Of a stretch of DNA of 16,236 bases, positions 1 through 5,822 are shown piece after piece; position 1 is the stretch's first letter, and every line of letters begins with the position of its first letter. This stretch comes from Peptococcaceae bacterium. Its GTDB lineage: Bacteria; Bacillota; Peptococcia; DRI-13; UBA5745. The DNA lies in NCBI GenBank assembly GCA_031264885.1, contig JAISDM010000004.1, positions 1 through 16,236 on the forward strand, read 5' to 3'. A program made the position numbers and the translations under genes. Below the pieces are notes generated by a model. That model had not been told where the DNA came from and made no database searches. It worked only from the letters and a program-made list of their open reading frames with translations.

Positions 1-36
1 CGACCTGATTTCATGACTATGCGTTAATTCGTTCAT
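1..36 (-). CDS. Start of the next gene in the iron-chelate operon, probably second FecCD permease (partial)
   Basis: Only the first 12 codons are in the window (they read MNELTHSHEIRS) and the gene continues past position 1. The ATG at 34-36 overlaps the TGA stop of the preceding permease as ATGA, and AAAGGAAA lies a few bases upstream as a ribosome binding site, so the start is well supported. Identity comes from context only: siderophore uptake operons of the YclNOPQ/CeuBCDE type encode two different FecCD permeases next to each other, and one of them is directly upstream here. An ATPase gene is the alternative. Nothing in the 12 residues decides this. Confidence 0.6.
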   Translation of the reverse strand, partial: MNELTHSHEIRS

Positions 37-1046
37 CTCTGTTTCCTTTGCCTCAGTATGATAACAATGAAGATAACAGACCCAACGCTTCCGAGTATCA
101 GGGATACGGGAACCTCAAAAGGCATTATGATTGTACGGGAAAGAATATCGCAAAGGGTTACGGTCCCCATGCCCAATACAGATACCCAGGGAAGATTACT
201 CCTAAGATCATCGCCCCTGTACATGGAAACAATGTTTGGTATGATCAGGCCCAAAAAAGGCAGGTTCCCGATAACAGCCGCAACAATCCCAACCGCGAAA
301 GAAATAAGGCCGGTACCCCGGATGACAATTTTGTTGTAATTGGCGCCAAGGCTTGTTGCGACATCCTCCCCCAGGCCCGCTAATGTCAGCCTGTCCGCAT
401 AGATAAAAATGAAAAAGGTAATCACCACAATCAGCCATAAATATTCATACCGTCCGGCTTGAACAGGCGCGAAGGAACCCGCAAACCACGTTTCAATATT
501 CTGTGTCATTTGGAAAACAAGCCCCACAAAGGTGGAGACCGCGGAGATAACGGCTCCTAGCATCATACCTATAATCGGAACAATCAGCGATGAGCGGAGC
601 TTCACTCTTCTCAAAAACAAAAAGAAAATCATTGTACCGGCAAAAGAAAAAACGATGGCGCCGGTCATTCTCAGGACAAGGGAGGGGGCCGGAAAAACCA
701 GATACACAAAAATAAGCCCGAGGCCCGCCCACTCAATCGTTCCCGTTGTGGTGGGCTCGACCAGACGGTTCTGTGTAATGAGTTGCATCACAAGGCCGGA
801 TATCGACATGGCAGCGCCTGTAAGCATTAACGCAGCCGTCCTTGGAACACGGGTTATGAAAAACATATCTTTCCCGTCCGCCTGCCCCTGTATGTCATAA
901 ACTCCGGTGACCAACGATATAACACCTAAAATAAAAACGGCAATCACCGCCAATATAAAAGACGCTGTCCATAATCTATTTCTATCCGAATGCAGGGGCT
1001 GAGAAATCTCAGCCCCTGTAACTTTGCGTATTGCGCTTTTTGGCAT
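33..1046 (-). CDS. FecCD-family iron-chelate (siderophore) ABC transporter permease
   Basis: Integral membrane half of an importer that carries ferric siderophores across the cytoplasmic membrane. The 337-residue protein is of usual family length and almost wholly hydrophobic after residue ~25, consistent with about nine to ten membrane helices. Family sequence signs are the RVPRTAALMLTGAAMSISG stretch near the first third and the C-terminal FLGLIIPNIVSMYRGDDLRS block, which is the conserved cytoplasmic loop that contacts the ATPase. The overall pattern is closest to the YclN/CeuB/FatD branch (catecholate or petrobactin type), judged from memory of the family. The reading frame stays open to 1259, but the start at 1046 is preferred because AAGGAAG lies 9 bases upstream and residues before it are not permease-like. 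It lies 19 bp after the binding-protein gene and overlaps the next gene by ATGA. Confidence 0.93.
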   Translation of the reverse strand: MPKSAIRKVTGAEISQPLHSDRNRLWTASFILAVIAVFILGVISLVTGVYDIQGQADGKDMFFITRVPRTAALMLTGAAMSISGLVMQLITQNRLVEPTTTGTIEWAGLGLIFVYLVFPAPSLVLRMTGAIVFSFAGTMIFFLFLRRVKLRSSLIVPIIGMMLGAVISAVSTFVGLVFQMTQNIETWFAGSFAPVQAGRYEYLWLIVVITFFIFIYADRLTLAGLGEDVATSLGANYNKIVIRGTGLISFAVGIVAAVIGNLPFLGLIIPNIVSMYRGDDLRSNLPWVSVLGMGTVTLCDILSRTIIMPFEVPVSLILGSVGSVIFIVIILRQRKQR

Positions 1047-1065
1047 TTTGATATACTTCCTTTTG

Positions 1066-2127
1066 CTACTTGGCCAAAGCGGCTGCAATGTCGCTGAACA
1101 ACTCAGTATACGTTTGAATTGATTCGTTTGTATAGGTATCCTTCGGCGCATAAAACGTTTGACCTTCAGAAATGGCAGTTGTGTTCCGGAGGGCCGGTGA
1201 ATTATTGATAACGTCCTGCGCGGGAACGGCGTCCACCGCCGAGGATGTCCCCGCGTCACGGTCCAGCACGAAAATCCAGTCGGGATTGCTCTGCGCTATT
1301 GCTTCAACGGAGATATCGTCACCCTGATGGTCTGATGTAGCGCCATCGACTTCCAACGGCGACAGCCAGCCAAAAACCTCATACATAGGCCCCCAAACCC
1401 GCCCGGAATGAGGAGCCGAATAGCCAATATTTCCGCCGGAAACGATAACGCTGATAATCGTATCCGTTCCGTTATAAGCGGCTTTTGCGTCTGCGATTGC
1501 TTTGTCAAAATCAGCCACAAGACGCTCACTCTCGGCGTTTTTATCAAATATTCTCCCCAATGCCAGTGTGGAGTTTTTAAACCCGTTTACAAGGTTATCG
1601 CCGGGCGTATCGGCATCCGTGGAAACATCGAAATTAAGGTTGATAACTACCGCGTTCGGTACAAGCGCTTTTATTTCCTCGTAACGTCCGCCAAACCTTT
1701 GTCCGACAATAACAAGCTCTGGGTCAACGGCCGCTATGACCTCAAGATTCGGGTCGTTATGGCTGCCTATGTCCTGAACGGAAGCATCGCTGACAAACGG
1801 GAAATCCGCAGGTATAATGGCTTTGGGGACGGCGGCCAGTTTAATCCCCCAGTCGGACAGGGTTTCGTAGGTTCTGCTATCCAGCGCCACTACTCTTTGA
1901 GGATTTATGGGAACCGTGACGGTTCCGTAAATATCCGTGATTTCTACCTCTGTGGGCTGCTCGTCTGTCGGCTGACTGACTTCGGGAGGGGCTTCGCTTA
2001 CCAGCGGGGGTGTGTCGGAAGCAGGCGAAGCGGCGGCGGTTCCGTTGGTGGAATTTGCGCAGCCCGTTAGCATGAAAGCAAAAGCCATGATAAAAATTGT
2101 AAATTTAAGTAACAGTAATTTTCTCAT
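1066..2127 (-). CDS. Iron-chelate ABC transporter substrate-binding lipoprotein (YclQ/CeuE-like)
   Basis: Membrane-anchored receptor that captures a ferric siderophore and hands it to the FecCD permease encoded 19 bp downstream. The 353-residue product has a lipoprotein signal peptide (MRKLLLL, hydrophobic core, lipobox LTGC with lipidated Cys23), then an Ala/Pro/Ser-rich linker to about residue 65. The mature part reads as a class III periplasmic-binding fold: a start block around TVPINPQRVVALD, the DLEVIAAVDPELVIVG-type block, and a C-terminal NPDWIFVLDRDAG segment typical of the YclQ/CeuE/FatB group. The frame stays open to 2163. The ATG at 2127 is chosen because GAGGAG sits 7 bases upstream and the signal peptide starts there. 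No clear Fur box was found upstream, so iron control is only expected from the family. Ligand type (catecholate versus other) is inference. Confidence 0.93.
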   Translation of the reverse strand: MRKLLLLKFTIFIMAFAFMLTGCANSTNGTAAASPASDTPPLVSEAPPEVSQPTDEQPTEVEITDIYGTVTVPINPQRVVALDSRTYETLSDWGIKLAAVPKAIIPADFPFVSDASVQDIGSHNDPNLEVIAAVDPELVIVGQRFGGRYEEIKALVPNAVVINLNFDVSTDADTPGDNLVNGFKNSTLALGRIFDKNAESERLVADFDKAIADAKAAYNGTDTIISVIVSGGNIGYSAPHSGRVWGPMYEVFGWLSPLEVDGATSDHQGDDISVEAIAQSNPDWIFVLDRDAGTSSAVDAVPAQDVINNSPALRNTTAISEGQTFYAPKDTYTNESIQTYTELFSDIAAALAK

Positions 2128-2163
2128 TCGTATTCTCCTCATATACGCTTGATATACAAGCAA

Positions 2164-2587
2164 ATTTATTGATTGGCCGTGTTTCTTCCGTCATACCAAT
2201 CCACAAAACACACCCTTGAAAGCGGATTGGCAAATACTATTTTCCGCTGCCCGCCCAAAAAATTTGAACGAATCTAATTGGGAATAGTATCAAATCAAGG
2301 CTTTCGCCGATCTTGTTGATAGTCCTTACAAATCATCTCCTTCAATCAATTCAATGACTCTACAAAGGCGATCTCCTGATTCTTCCTTTTTTGGTGGGAT
2401 GTTCTGCCGGAAGCGCGTCCCGCATTCCTTCCGGCGGTTCTGTTCCTTCGTCTGAAGCCGCCCGGTATTTTTCCCATATTTCAGGCTGCCGCCGGATAAC
2501 CAGTGAATTTCTTCCGGCGGGCAAGACTCAGACTCTCTTGGTTCCTGTTTCCCCGGTGAGAATCAGGGCTTGTATTTTCCGATAAGG
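2164..2587. other. Gene-free stretch upstream of the iron-chelate operon, possibly decayed coding DNA
   Basis: No intact gene with a ribosome binding site is visible here. On the minus strand two partly overlapping frames give protein-like stretches broken by stops: one reads through EIWEKYRAASDEGTEPPEGM, and a second reads through NRRKECGTRFRQNIPPKKEE and then CRVIELIEGDDL before a stop. This is what a frameshifted remnant would look like, but I recognise no family. A short open frame on the plus strand (2391-2585) starts with TTG, has no ribosome binding site and is most likely a shadow. The promoter of the binding-protein gene should lie in this stretch, but no candidate is close to consensus. 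Confidence 0.35.
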
Positions 2588-2623
2588 TATACTTTTCTGG
2601 AAAAACCAAAACGGGTCGTTAAA

Positions 2624-2638
2624 TTACATAATATGTAA
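2624..2638. repeat. Palindrome TTACATA-A-TATGTAA
   Basis: Seven-base arms with a single central A, lying inside the 138-bp inverted-repeat element. It could be an operator-like dyad or part of the element's own structure. No gene start follows closely on either strand, so a regulatory role is not supported. Confidence 0.3.
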
Positions 2639-2647
2639 ATATGGCAT

Positions 2648-2677
2648 AAAAAATCCGCGAAACAAATCATCGCGGAT
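2648..2677 (-). terminator. Intrinsic terminator reading leftwards
   Basis: On the minus strand an 8-bp perfect stem ATCCGCGA/TCGCGGAT with a 9-base loop (stem arms at 2653-2660 and 2670-2677) is followed directly by a run of T residues (the A run at 2648-2652 on the plus strand). This is the classic rho-independent form. The plus strand has no T-run after the stem, so it acts in one direction. It would stop leftward read-through from the insertion sequence before the iron-chelate operon. Confidence 0.7.
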
Positions 2678-2819
2678 GAAAGAAATTACAAGTATATGGT
2701 AAACATGGGTTTCCAGAAAAGTATAGGTTTCTGGAATTCAGGTTTATTTATTTTTGTTGGCATTTTCTAACTGACAATATAATGTTAACACTACTATATA
2801 AGCTTGTCAAGGGGTATCA

Positions 2820-2828
2820 ATCCCTGAA
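2820..2828. repeat. Left copy of the 9-bp ISAs1 target-site duplication
   Basis: ATCCCTGAA directly precedes the left terminal repeat and is repeated exactly at 5718-5726 directly after the right terminal repeat. Duplications of 8-10 bp are what this IS family makes. Confidence 0.85.
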
Positions 2829-2848
2829 CAGGGCAATCGCATAAAAAA
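2829..2848 (+). repeat. Left terminal inverted repeat of the ISAs1 element
   Basis: CAGGGCAATCGCATAAAAAA, identical to the complement of 5698-5717. The CAGGGC tip is typical of ISAs1-family ends. Subterminal bases 2849-2870 are not matched inside the right end, but they match the relic end at 5727-5754. Confidence 0.88.
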
Positions 2849-3771
2849 CACAGTTATTTAGGGATTGATAGCCCCCAGAAGTCCTCCTTCGTTTCTCTAT
2901 TGTCATTCTGGGCTTGACCCGGAATCCAAAAAATTCGGTGATTGTGTAACCAACGCAACAGAGCGCGTGTGGTTCGGTCGAATCTATGTATTCATTCGAC
3001 CACAATTTGGGCAAAACGTGCAAATCGTTGCGACGATGTGTGATTTTTGGCAGCGTTTTCTGCGTAAGTTTACACATTCACGCACGCGGCAGACATAAAT
3101 CCCGGATGCATGCGCCGGACGTGGAGCGACGTATTTCCGGATAAACTGATATGCCGCCGAATCTATCCCCCTCCGAATATAGTATCTTGTACTGAAAAAC
3201 AGGCTCACGCGCTGAAGCAGGAGTGCGCTCAGCACATTCTTTATTTGGATACCTGACGGTTCATTTTGGATAAGTCGGATTTCGTTTTTCCAGCGTAAAA
3301 ATGAAACATCCTTCGCGACATCGTGATATTTATCGAAAAATGAGCGACATTAACTAAAAGCAGGAGAAATTTACCTGTTTTTGGTAAATAATATGCGGAT
3401 TCGGGGATAGCGTCTAACGATGCTTTCTTAATCTTATGCTCATCCTGTACCCTACCCGCGAACCTTTTGTCCGCCTGTCTTCGGCTGTCGCTTTCACCGA
3501 CAGGTGTATCGCATTCGCCTTGCGTTCCCTCGGTTACCGGAAAAATGGTTTCCCATACGCCTCTTTCCGCTGTGCCCGATATCTGCGCACTGTGTCGTCT
3601 TACCACCGGTGATCCGGCTGCGTACATCTATTGAAGATACCTTGCGGCGCGTCCATACCCGCGTGTCCCGCATCGCTCCGTCACAATTCGGGCGCTTTGT
3701 GGTGTGCCATCTCGTTTTACCATCAGTCATACAAGAGAAATACCAAAATAAAATCTTAAATCTTCCGAGTA
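2849..3771. other. Gene-free 900-bp tail of the insertion sequence
   Basis: No ORF here has a convincing start, ribosome binding site or family resemblance. The open frames on both strands between 3241 and 3857 overlap each other and look like shadows. The segment at about 3410-3720 is visibly richer in G and C than its surroundings and, on the minus strand, can form several compact hairpins. One is CTGTCG/CGACAG with a 7-base loop (3485-3503), another is ATGG-GAAA-CCAT near 3545-3556. This lies directly downstream of the transposase gene and would be on the same transcript. It may be a structured RNA, remains of another element, or simply end sequence. I cannot name it; I looked for a group II intron domain V and did not find one. 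Confidence 0.5.
2905..2925. repeat. Short imperfect palindrome, REP-like
   Basis: ATTCTGGG-CTTGA-CCCGGAAT forms an 8-bp stem with one T-G pair. The surrounding sequence resembles a dispersed GTCATTCxGGGCTTGACCCGG palindromic repeat seen in many bacterial genomes. Only one copy is in the window, so the repeat status rests on memory rather than on this sequence. Confidence 0.4.
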
Positions 3772-5010
3772 TTACTTCTTTGCGCCGGGTACAACTTCGA
3801 AGATCAACCGGCACACTGCGTCCGGGTTGTTGCTGTAATAGACTTGTGTCGCCCTAACTGACATGCCTTGGACAGCGTCGTCCAATTTCAACAAGTTGTA
3901 CACAATCTTTCGCATCAGCCCGAGGTTTTCCGTCGCGTGACCCTTTCTCGCCGTGCAGCGATCTTCCCGCAACGCGTCGTCCAAAACCCAGTGCAGGCTA
4001 TTTTCTATCGCCCAGTGATGTCTCGAAAAGCAAGCAAATTCTTCAACATTCATTTTCCTGCTGATGATATAGGTTTCTGTTTCTACCGAGGGTTTTTCAT
4101 TTAAAATCTCACCGTCTTCACCGCGATGTATCTCAAGACGTTTCCTGACTGCCATGCCAACAGCAGCCACATCCGGCCATTCACCTTTGAATACACAAGA
4201 GGCGTCATTCCATATGTAATAAGTTCTGTGCTCTATCCTTGAGTGACCTTGATTGAATTCCTGATAAACCCCTAATTGATCGGTGAACGGCGTCGCGATT
4301 TCAATTCCTTTTTCCGCGTATTCCTTGGCTCTGGATGCTTCGAGCCGCTGTTCGGCAATAATCGTGTCCATCTCCAACTGAATATCTTTGTGTAAATTGG
4401 ACTGATTGTCCTTGACCGGCAAAACAAAGTCCGCGCCTTTGCTAAGAAAAAGTTTGACAATATCCTTTTGGCATCCGATGGCGTCTGTCGTAACAACAGC
4501 TCCCTCTAAATCCAACCAGCCCAACAAATCAGGGATACCCTTGATCTCGTTTGTCTTTGCCTCTACTTTGAGCTGCCCGATACAGATGCCTGTGTTTACC
4601 ATGAGGGCATTGATCAATATCGGAACTTTCTTGCGGTATACTTTTTCGCAGGCAGCGCGGACGGCCTTTCCGTCAATCGCCACATGCTTCCCTTGGGGGC
4701 GCGTCAAGTCGGCGATCCATTGGATAAAACATTCCAGGAACTCTGCCGGATGGATGACGCTAAAAGCCGCGCTGAATGTGTCATGTGACGGGATACCGTT
4801 TGCAAGCCCCAGCAACTCGGAGAAATACGCCTCATGGAATTTCAGATCAAGCGCCATATTCGTGAAATCAGTATGTCCCCACAAAAGGCCGAATACGGTC
4901 AATATGAAGATATCCAACAGCTTGTGCCGCTTCCCCCGGTTGTCACGCGGATCTTCTATGCTGCCAAATATTGCGGCCAACGTGTTGAGTGATTCGAATT
5001 TATACCGCAT
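3772..5010 (-). CDS. ISAs1-family DDE transposase
   Basis: Catalyses movement of the surrounding element. The 412-residue protein begins with the family's N-terminal DDE-associated domain (residues ~8-95, containing IEDPRDNRGKRHKLLDI and the GHTDF block). The RNase H-like catalytic domain follows. The DDE triad is visible as D113 in HVAIDGKAVRAA, D176 in VVTTDAIGCQKDI, and E336 in HHWAIENSLHWVLDDALRED, followed by the family-typical NLGLMRKIVYNLLK. No stop or frameshift interrupts it, so it should be active. It is slightly longer than the usual ~370-400 residues. The ATG at 5010 is preferred to an upstream in-frame TTG at 5019; GGGGG lies upstream of it. The start overlaps the end of the accessory ORF by 11 bp, suggesting translational coupling. 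Confidence 0.93.
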   Translation of the reverse strand: MRYKFESLNTLAAIFGSIEDPRDNRGKRHKLLDIFILTVFGLLWGHTDFTNMALDLKFHEAYFSELLGLANGIPSHDTFSAAFSVIHPAEFLECFIQWIADLTRPQGKHVAIDGKAVRAACEKVYRKKVPILINALMVNTGICIGQLKVEAKTNEIKGIPDLLGWLDLEGAVVTTDAIGCQKDIVKLFLSKGADFVLPVKDNQSNLHKDIQLEMDTIIAEQRLEASRAKEYAEKGIEIATPFTDQLGVYQEFNQGHSRIEHRTYYIWNDASCVFKGEWPDVAAVGMAVRKRLEIHRGEDGEILNEKPSVETETYIISRKMNVEEFACFSRHHWAIENSLHWVLDDALREDRCTARKGHATENLGLMRKIVYNLLKLDDAVQGMSVRATQVYYSNNPDAVCRLIFEVVPGAKK

Positions 5011-5563
5011 GAATCTCAACCCCCAATCTTGTGAATATTGCGCTCATTTCAGGTGTGACTTCTGATAACATATCGCATTCCTTGGTCTCGACCAGATACA
5101 ATTCTGACAATGGCCGCAGATCTTCTATGGATATTCCCGCGAGTCGCTCGTATCTCTTGATCTGCATATTCAGATTAATATGTAAGTCAGATAAAGATGG
5201 CAGATTTGTGTTCCTCAAAAGATAACTCCTTGGGGAAACGTGGTTCACAATATGCAAAAAGGCAAACCGCAGGGTCTCCCTATCGTGAGAATTGATCAGA
5301 AACGCCTCCGGGAACAATGTTTGCAACACAAAGGACATTCCATACTCGTAGACCTTTACTCTGTCTGTGGATATTTTTCTCACATGAGTCTTAATCACCC
5401 CTTCTCTGGTTATTGTCCCGATGTACTCTTGCACTGGCTGTGGATATTTCTTTCCCGGAACCCGTTTTGATGTGGAACGGTACAAATAGTATTCATTGCC
5501 GACCTTCTTTACAGATGTCCCCTTTTCTTTGAATGCATTCACCCAATCCGGATAATTTGACAT
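5000..5563 (-). CDS. Accessory protein of the ISAs1 element, unknown function
   Basis: A 187-residue protein encoded inside the element upstream of, and overlapping by 11 bp, the transposase gene. The start at 5563 is strongly supported by GGGAGGTG a few bases upstream; the frame is open to 5620 but earlier codons overlap the promoter. The product is soluble and basic in its first third, with NEYYLYRSTSKRVPGKKYP then EYIGTITREGVI. This pattern recalls the N-terminal part of IS1634/IS4-type transposases (tyrosine-rich strand, then a YIG/YLG motif). The remainder (FAFLHIVNHVSPRSYLLRN and a helical C-terminus) I do not recognise. A DNA-binding partner of the transposase is a reasonable inference from its size, charge and coupling, but no domain proves it. 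It may also be a cargo gene. Confidence 0.75.
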   Translation of the reverse strand: MSNYPDWVNAFKEKGTSVKKVGNEYYLYRSTSKRVPGKKYPQPVQEYIGTITREGVIKTHVRKISTDRVKVYEYGMSFVLQTLFPEAFLINSHDRETLRFAFLHIVNHVSPRSYLLRNTNLPSLSDLHINLNMQIKRYERLAGISIEDLRPLSELYLVETKECDMLSEVTPEMSAIFTRLGVEIHAV

Positions 5564-5591
5564 AAAAACACCTCCCGAATATGTATAATAT

Positions 5592-5620
5592 ATTATACTA
5601 TACATTTGAGGCAAAAACAA
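5592..5620 (-). promoter_or_regulatory. Promoter of the insertion-sequence genes
   Basis: On the minus strand a perfect -10 box TATAAT (5592-5597) is preceded at 17 bp by TTGTTT (5615-5620), a weak -35 with only the TTG matching. The -10 is embedded in a TATAATATATTATA dyad. It lies just upstream of the ribosome binding site and start at 5563. Confidence 0.55.
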
Positions 5621-5697
5621 TAGGAAATCACACTGAATTATGCCATTCCCTATACATTGTTTTTCTTGCTATCTCTGAGATTTTCAATTTCTTGATT

Positions 5698-5717
5698 TTT
5701 TTTATGCGATTGCCCTG
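5698..5717 (-). repeat. Right terminal inverted repeat of the ISAs1 element
   Basis: Reads on the minus strand CAGGGCAATCGCATAAAAAA, a perfect match to the left end at 2829-2848. Confidence 0.88.
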
Positions 5718-5726
5718 ATCCCTGAA
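5718..5726. repeat. Right copy of the 9-bp ISAs1 target-site duplication
   Basis: ATCCCTGAA, identical to 2820-2828, immediately outside the right terminal repeat. Confidence 0.85.
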
Positions 5727-5754
5727 TAACTGTATTTTTTACGCGATTGCCCTG
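5727..5754 (-). mobile_element. Relic terminus of an older, related ISAs1-type element
   Basis: Ends in TTTTTTACGCGATTGCCCTG (5735-5754), which is the same 20-bp terminal repeat with one change. If the 2829-5717 element and one duplication copy are removed, 2815-2828 joins 5727 to give a 42-bp stretch. This stretch matches the complement of the first 42 bases of the intact element (2829-2870) with three mismatches. The older element's tip faces right at 5754, and its interior would lie left of 2820. Similarity stops near 2815 and no matching second tip is visible, so what remains is a fragment or a related small element. Confidence 0.75.
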
Positions 5755-5792
5755 GGCTGAGCGGCTAATCAGTCTTTATCCGTCTTCTATCT

Positions 5793-5808
5793 GAGGCCGG
5801 GCCGCCTC
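5793..5808. terminator. Possible weak hairpin at the end of the transporter operon
   Basis: GAGGC/GCCTC with a 6-base loop lies 15 bp beyond the last operon gene. There is no T-run after it on the minus strand, so it is a poor intrinsic terminator. It is listed only because nothing better lies between the operon end and the transposon relic. Confidence 0.2.
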
Positions 5809-5822
5809 CATAACAGACAAGC

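Larger units (their letters stand above)
2588..2725. repeat. 138-bp inverted-repeat element (MITE-like)
   Basis: A perfect 16-bp inverted repeat, TATACTTTTCTGGAAA at 2588-2603 and its complement at 2710-2725, bounds a small AT-rich segment with no gene. The ends begin with TA, which would fit a TA target duplication of the IS630/Tc1-mariner type, but the flanks are too short on information to prove insertion. Inside are a 7-bp-arm palindrome centred at 2631 (TTACATA/TATGTAA) and a strong hairpin followed by T residues on the minus strand. A small non-autonomous transposable element is the simplest reading; a terminator cassette flanked by chance repeats is the alternative. Confidence 0.5.
2829..5717 (-). 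mobile_element. ISAs1-family insertion sequence, complete, 2889 bp
   Basis: Both ends carry the same 20-bp terminal repeat (CAGGGCAATCGCATAAAAAA) without a mismatch, and both flanks carry the identical 9-bp duplication ATCCCTGAA. The element therefore appears complete and recent. It holds an intact DDE transposase gene, an overlapping upstream ORF, a promoter next to the right end, and about 900 bp without a gene towards the left end. Typical ISAs1-family elements are near 1.2-1.5 kb with a single transposase gene, so this one is about twice the usual size. It is oriented with its transcription running right to left and separates the hyu/transporter operon from the iron-chelate operon. Confidence 0.88.

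Noticed and set aside
2262..2305. Promoter for the iron-chelate binding protein (TTGATT, about 16 bp, TAGATT on the minus strand)
   Set aside because: Both boxes are weak and the leader would be about 150 bases; no Fur-type dyad overlaps it. Not strong enough to list.
2391..2585. 64-residue open frame on the plus strand
   Set aside because: It starts with TTG without a ribosome binding site and has no family resemblance; it lies over equally plausible decayed minus-strand frames.
3400..3760. Group II intron or retron RNA
   Set aside because: The GC-rich hairpins and a GAAA loop suggested it, but I found no domain V-like 34-base hairpin, no reverse transcriptase and no intron boundary.
3241..3857. 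Several 100-130 residue frames on both strands inside the IS tail
   Set aside because: They overlap one another, lack ribosome binding sites and show no recognisable domain. A CTFCPNC-like cluster in the 2984-3235 frame was also judged to be chance.
5586..5599. TATAATATATTATA dyad as a repressor operator
   Set aside because: It overlaps the -10 box of the IS promoter and is purely AT; a promoter explains it without an operator.
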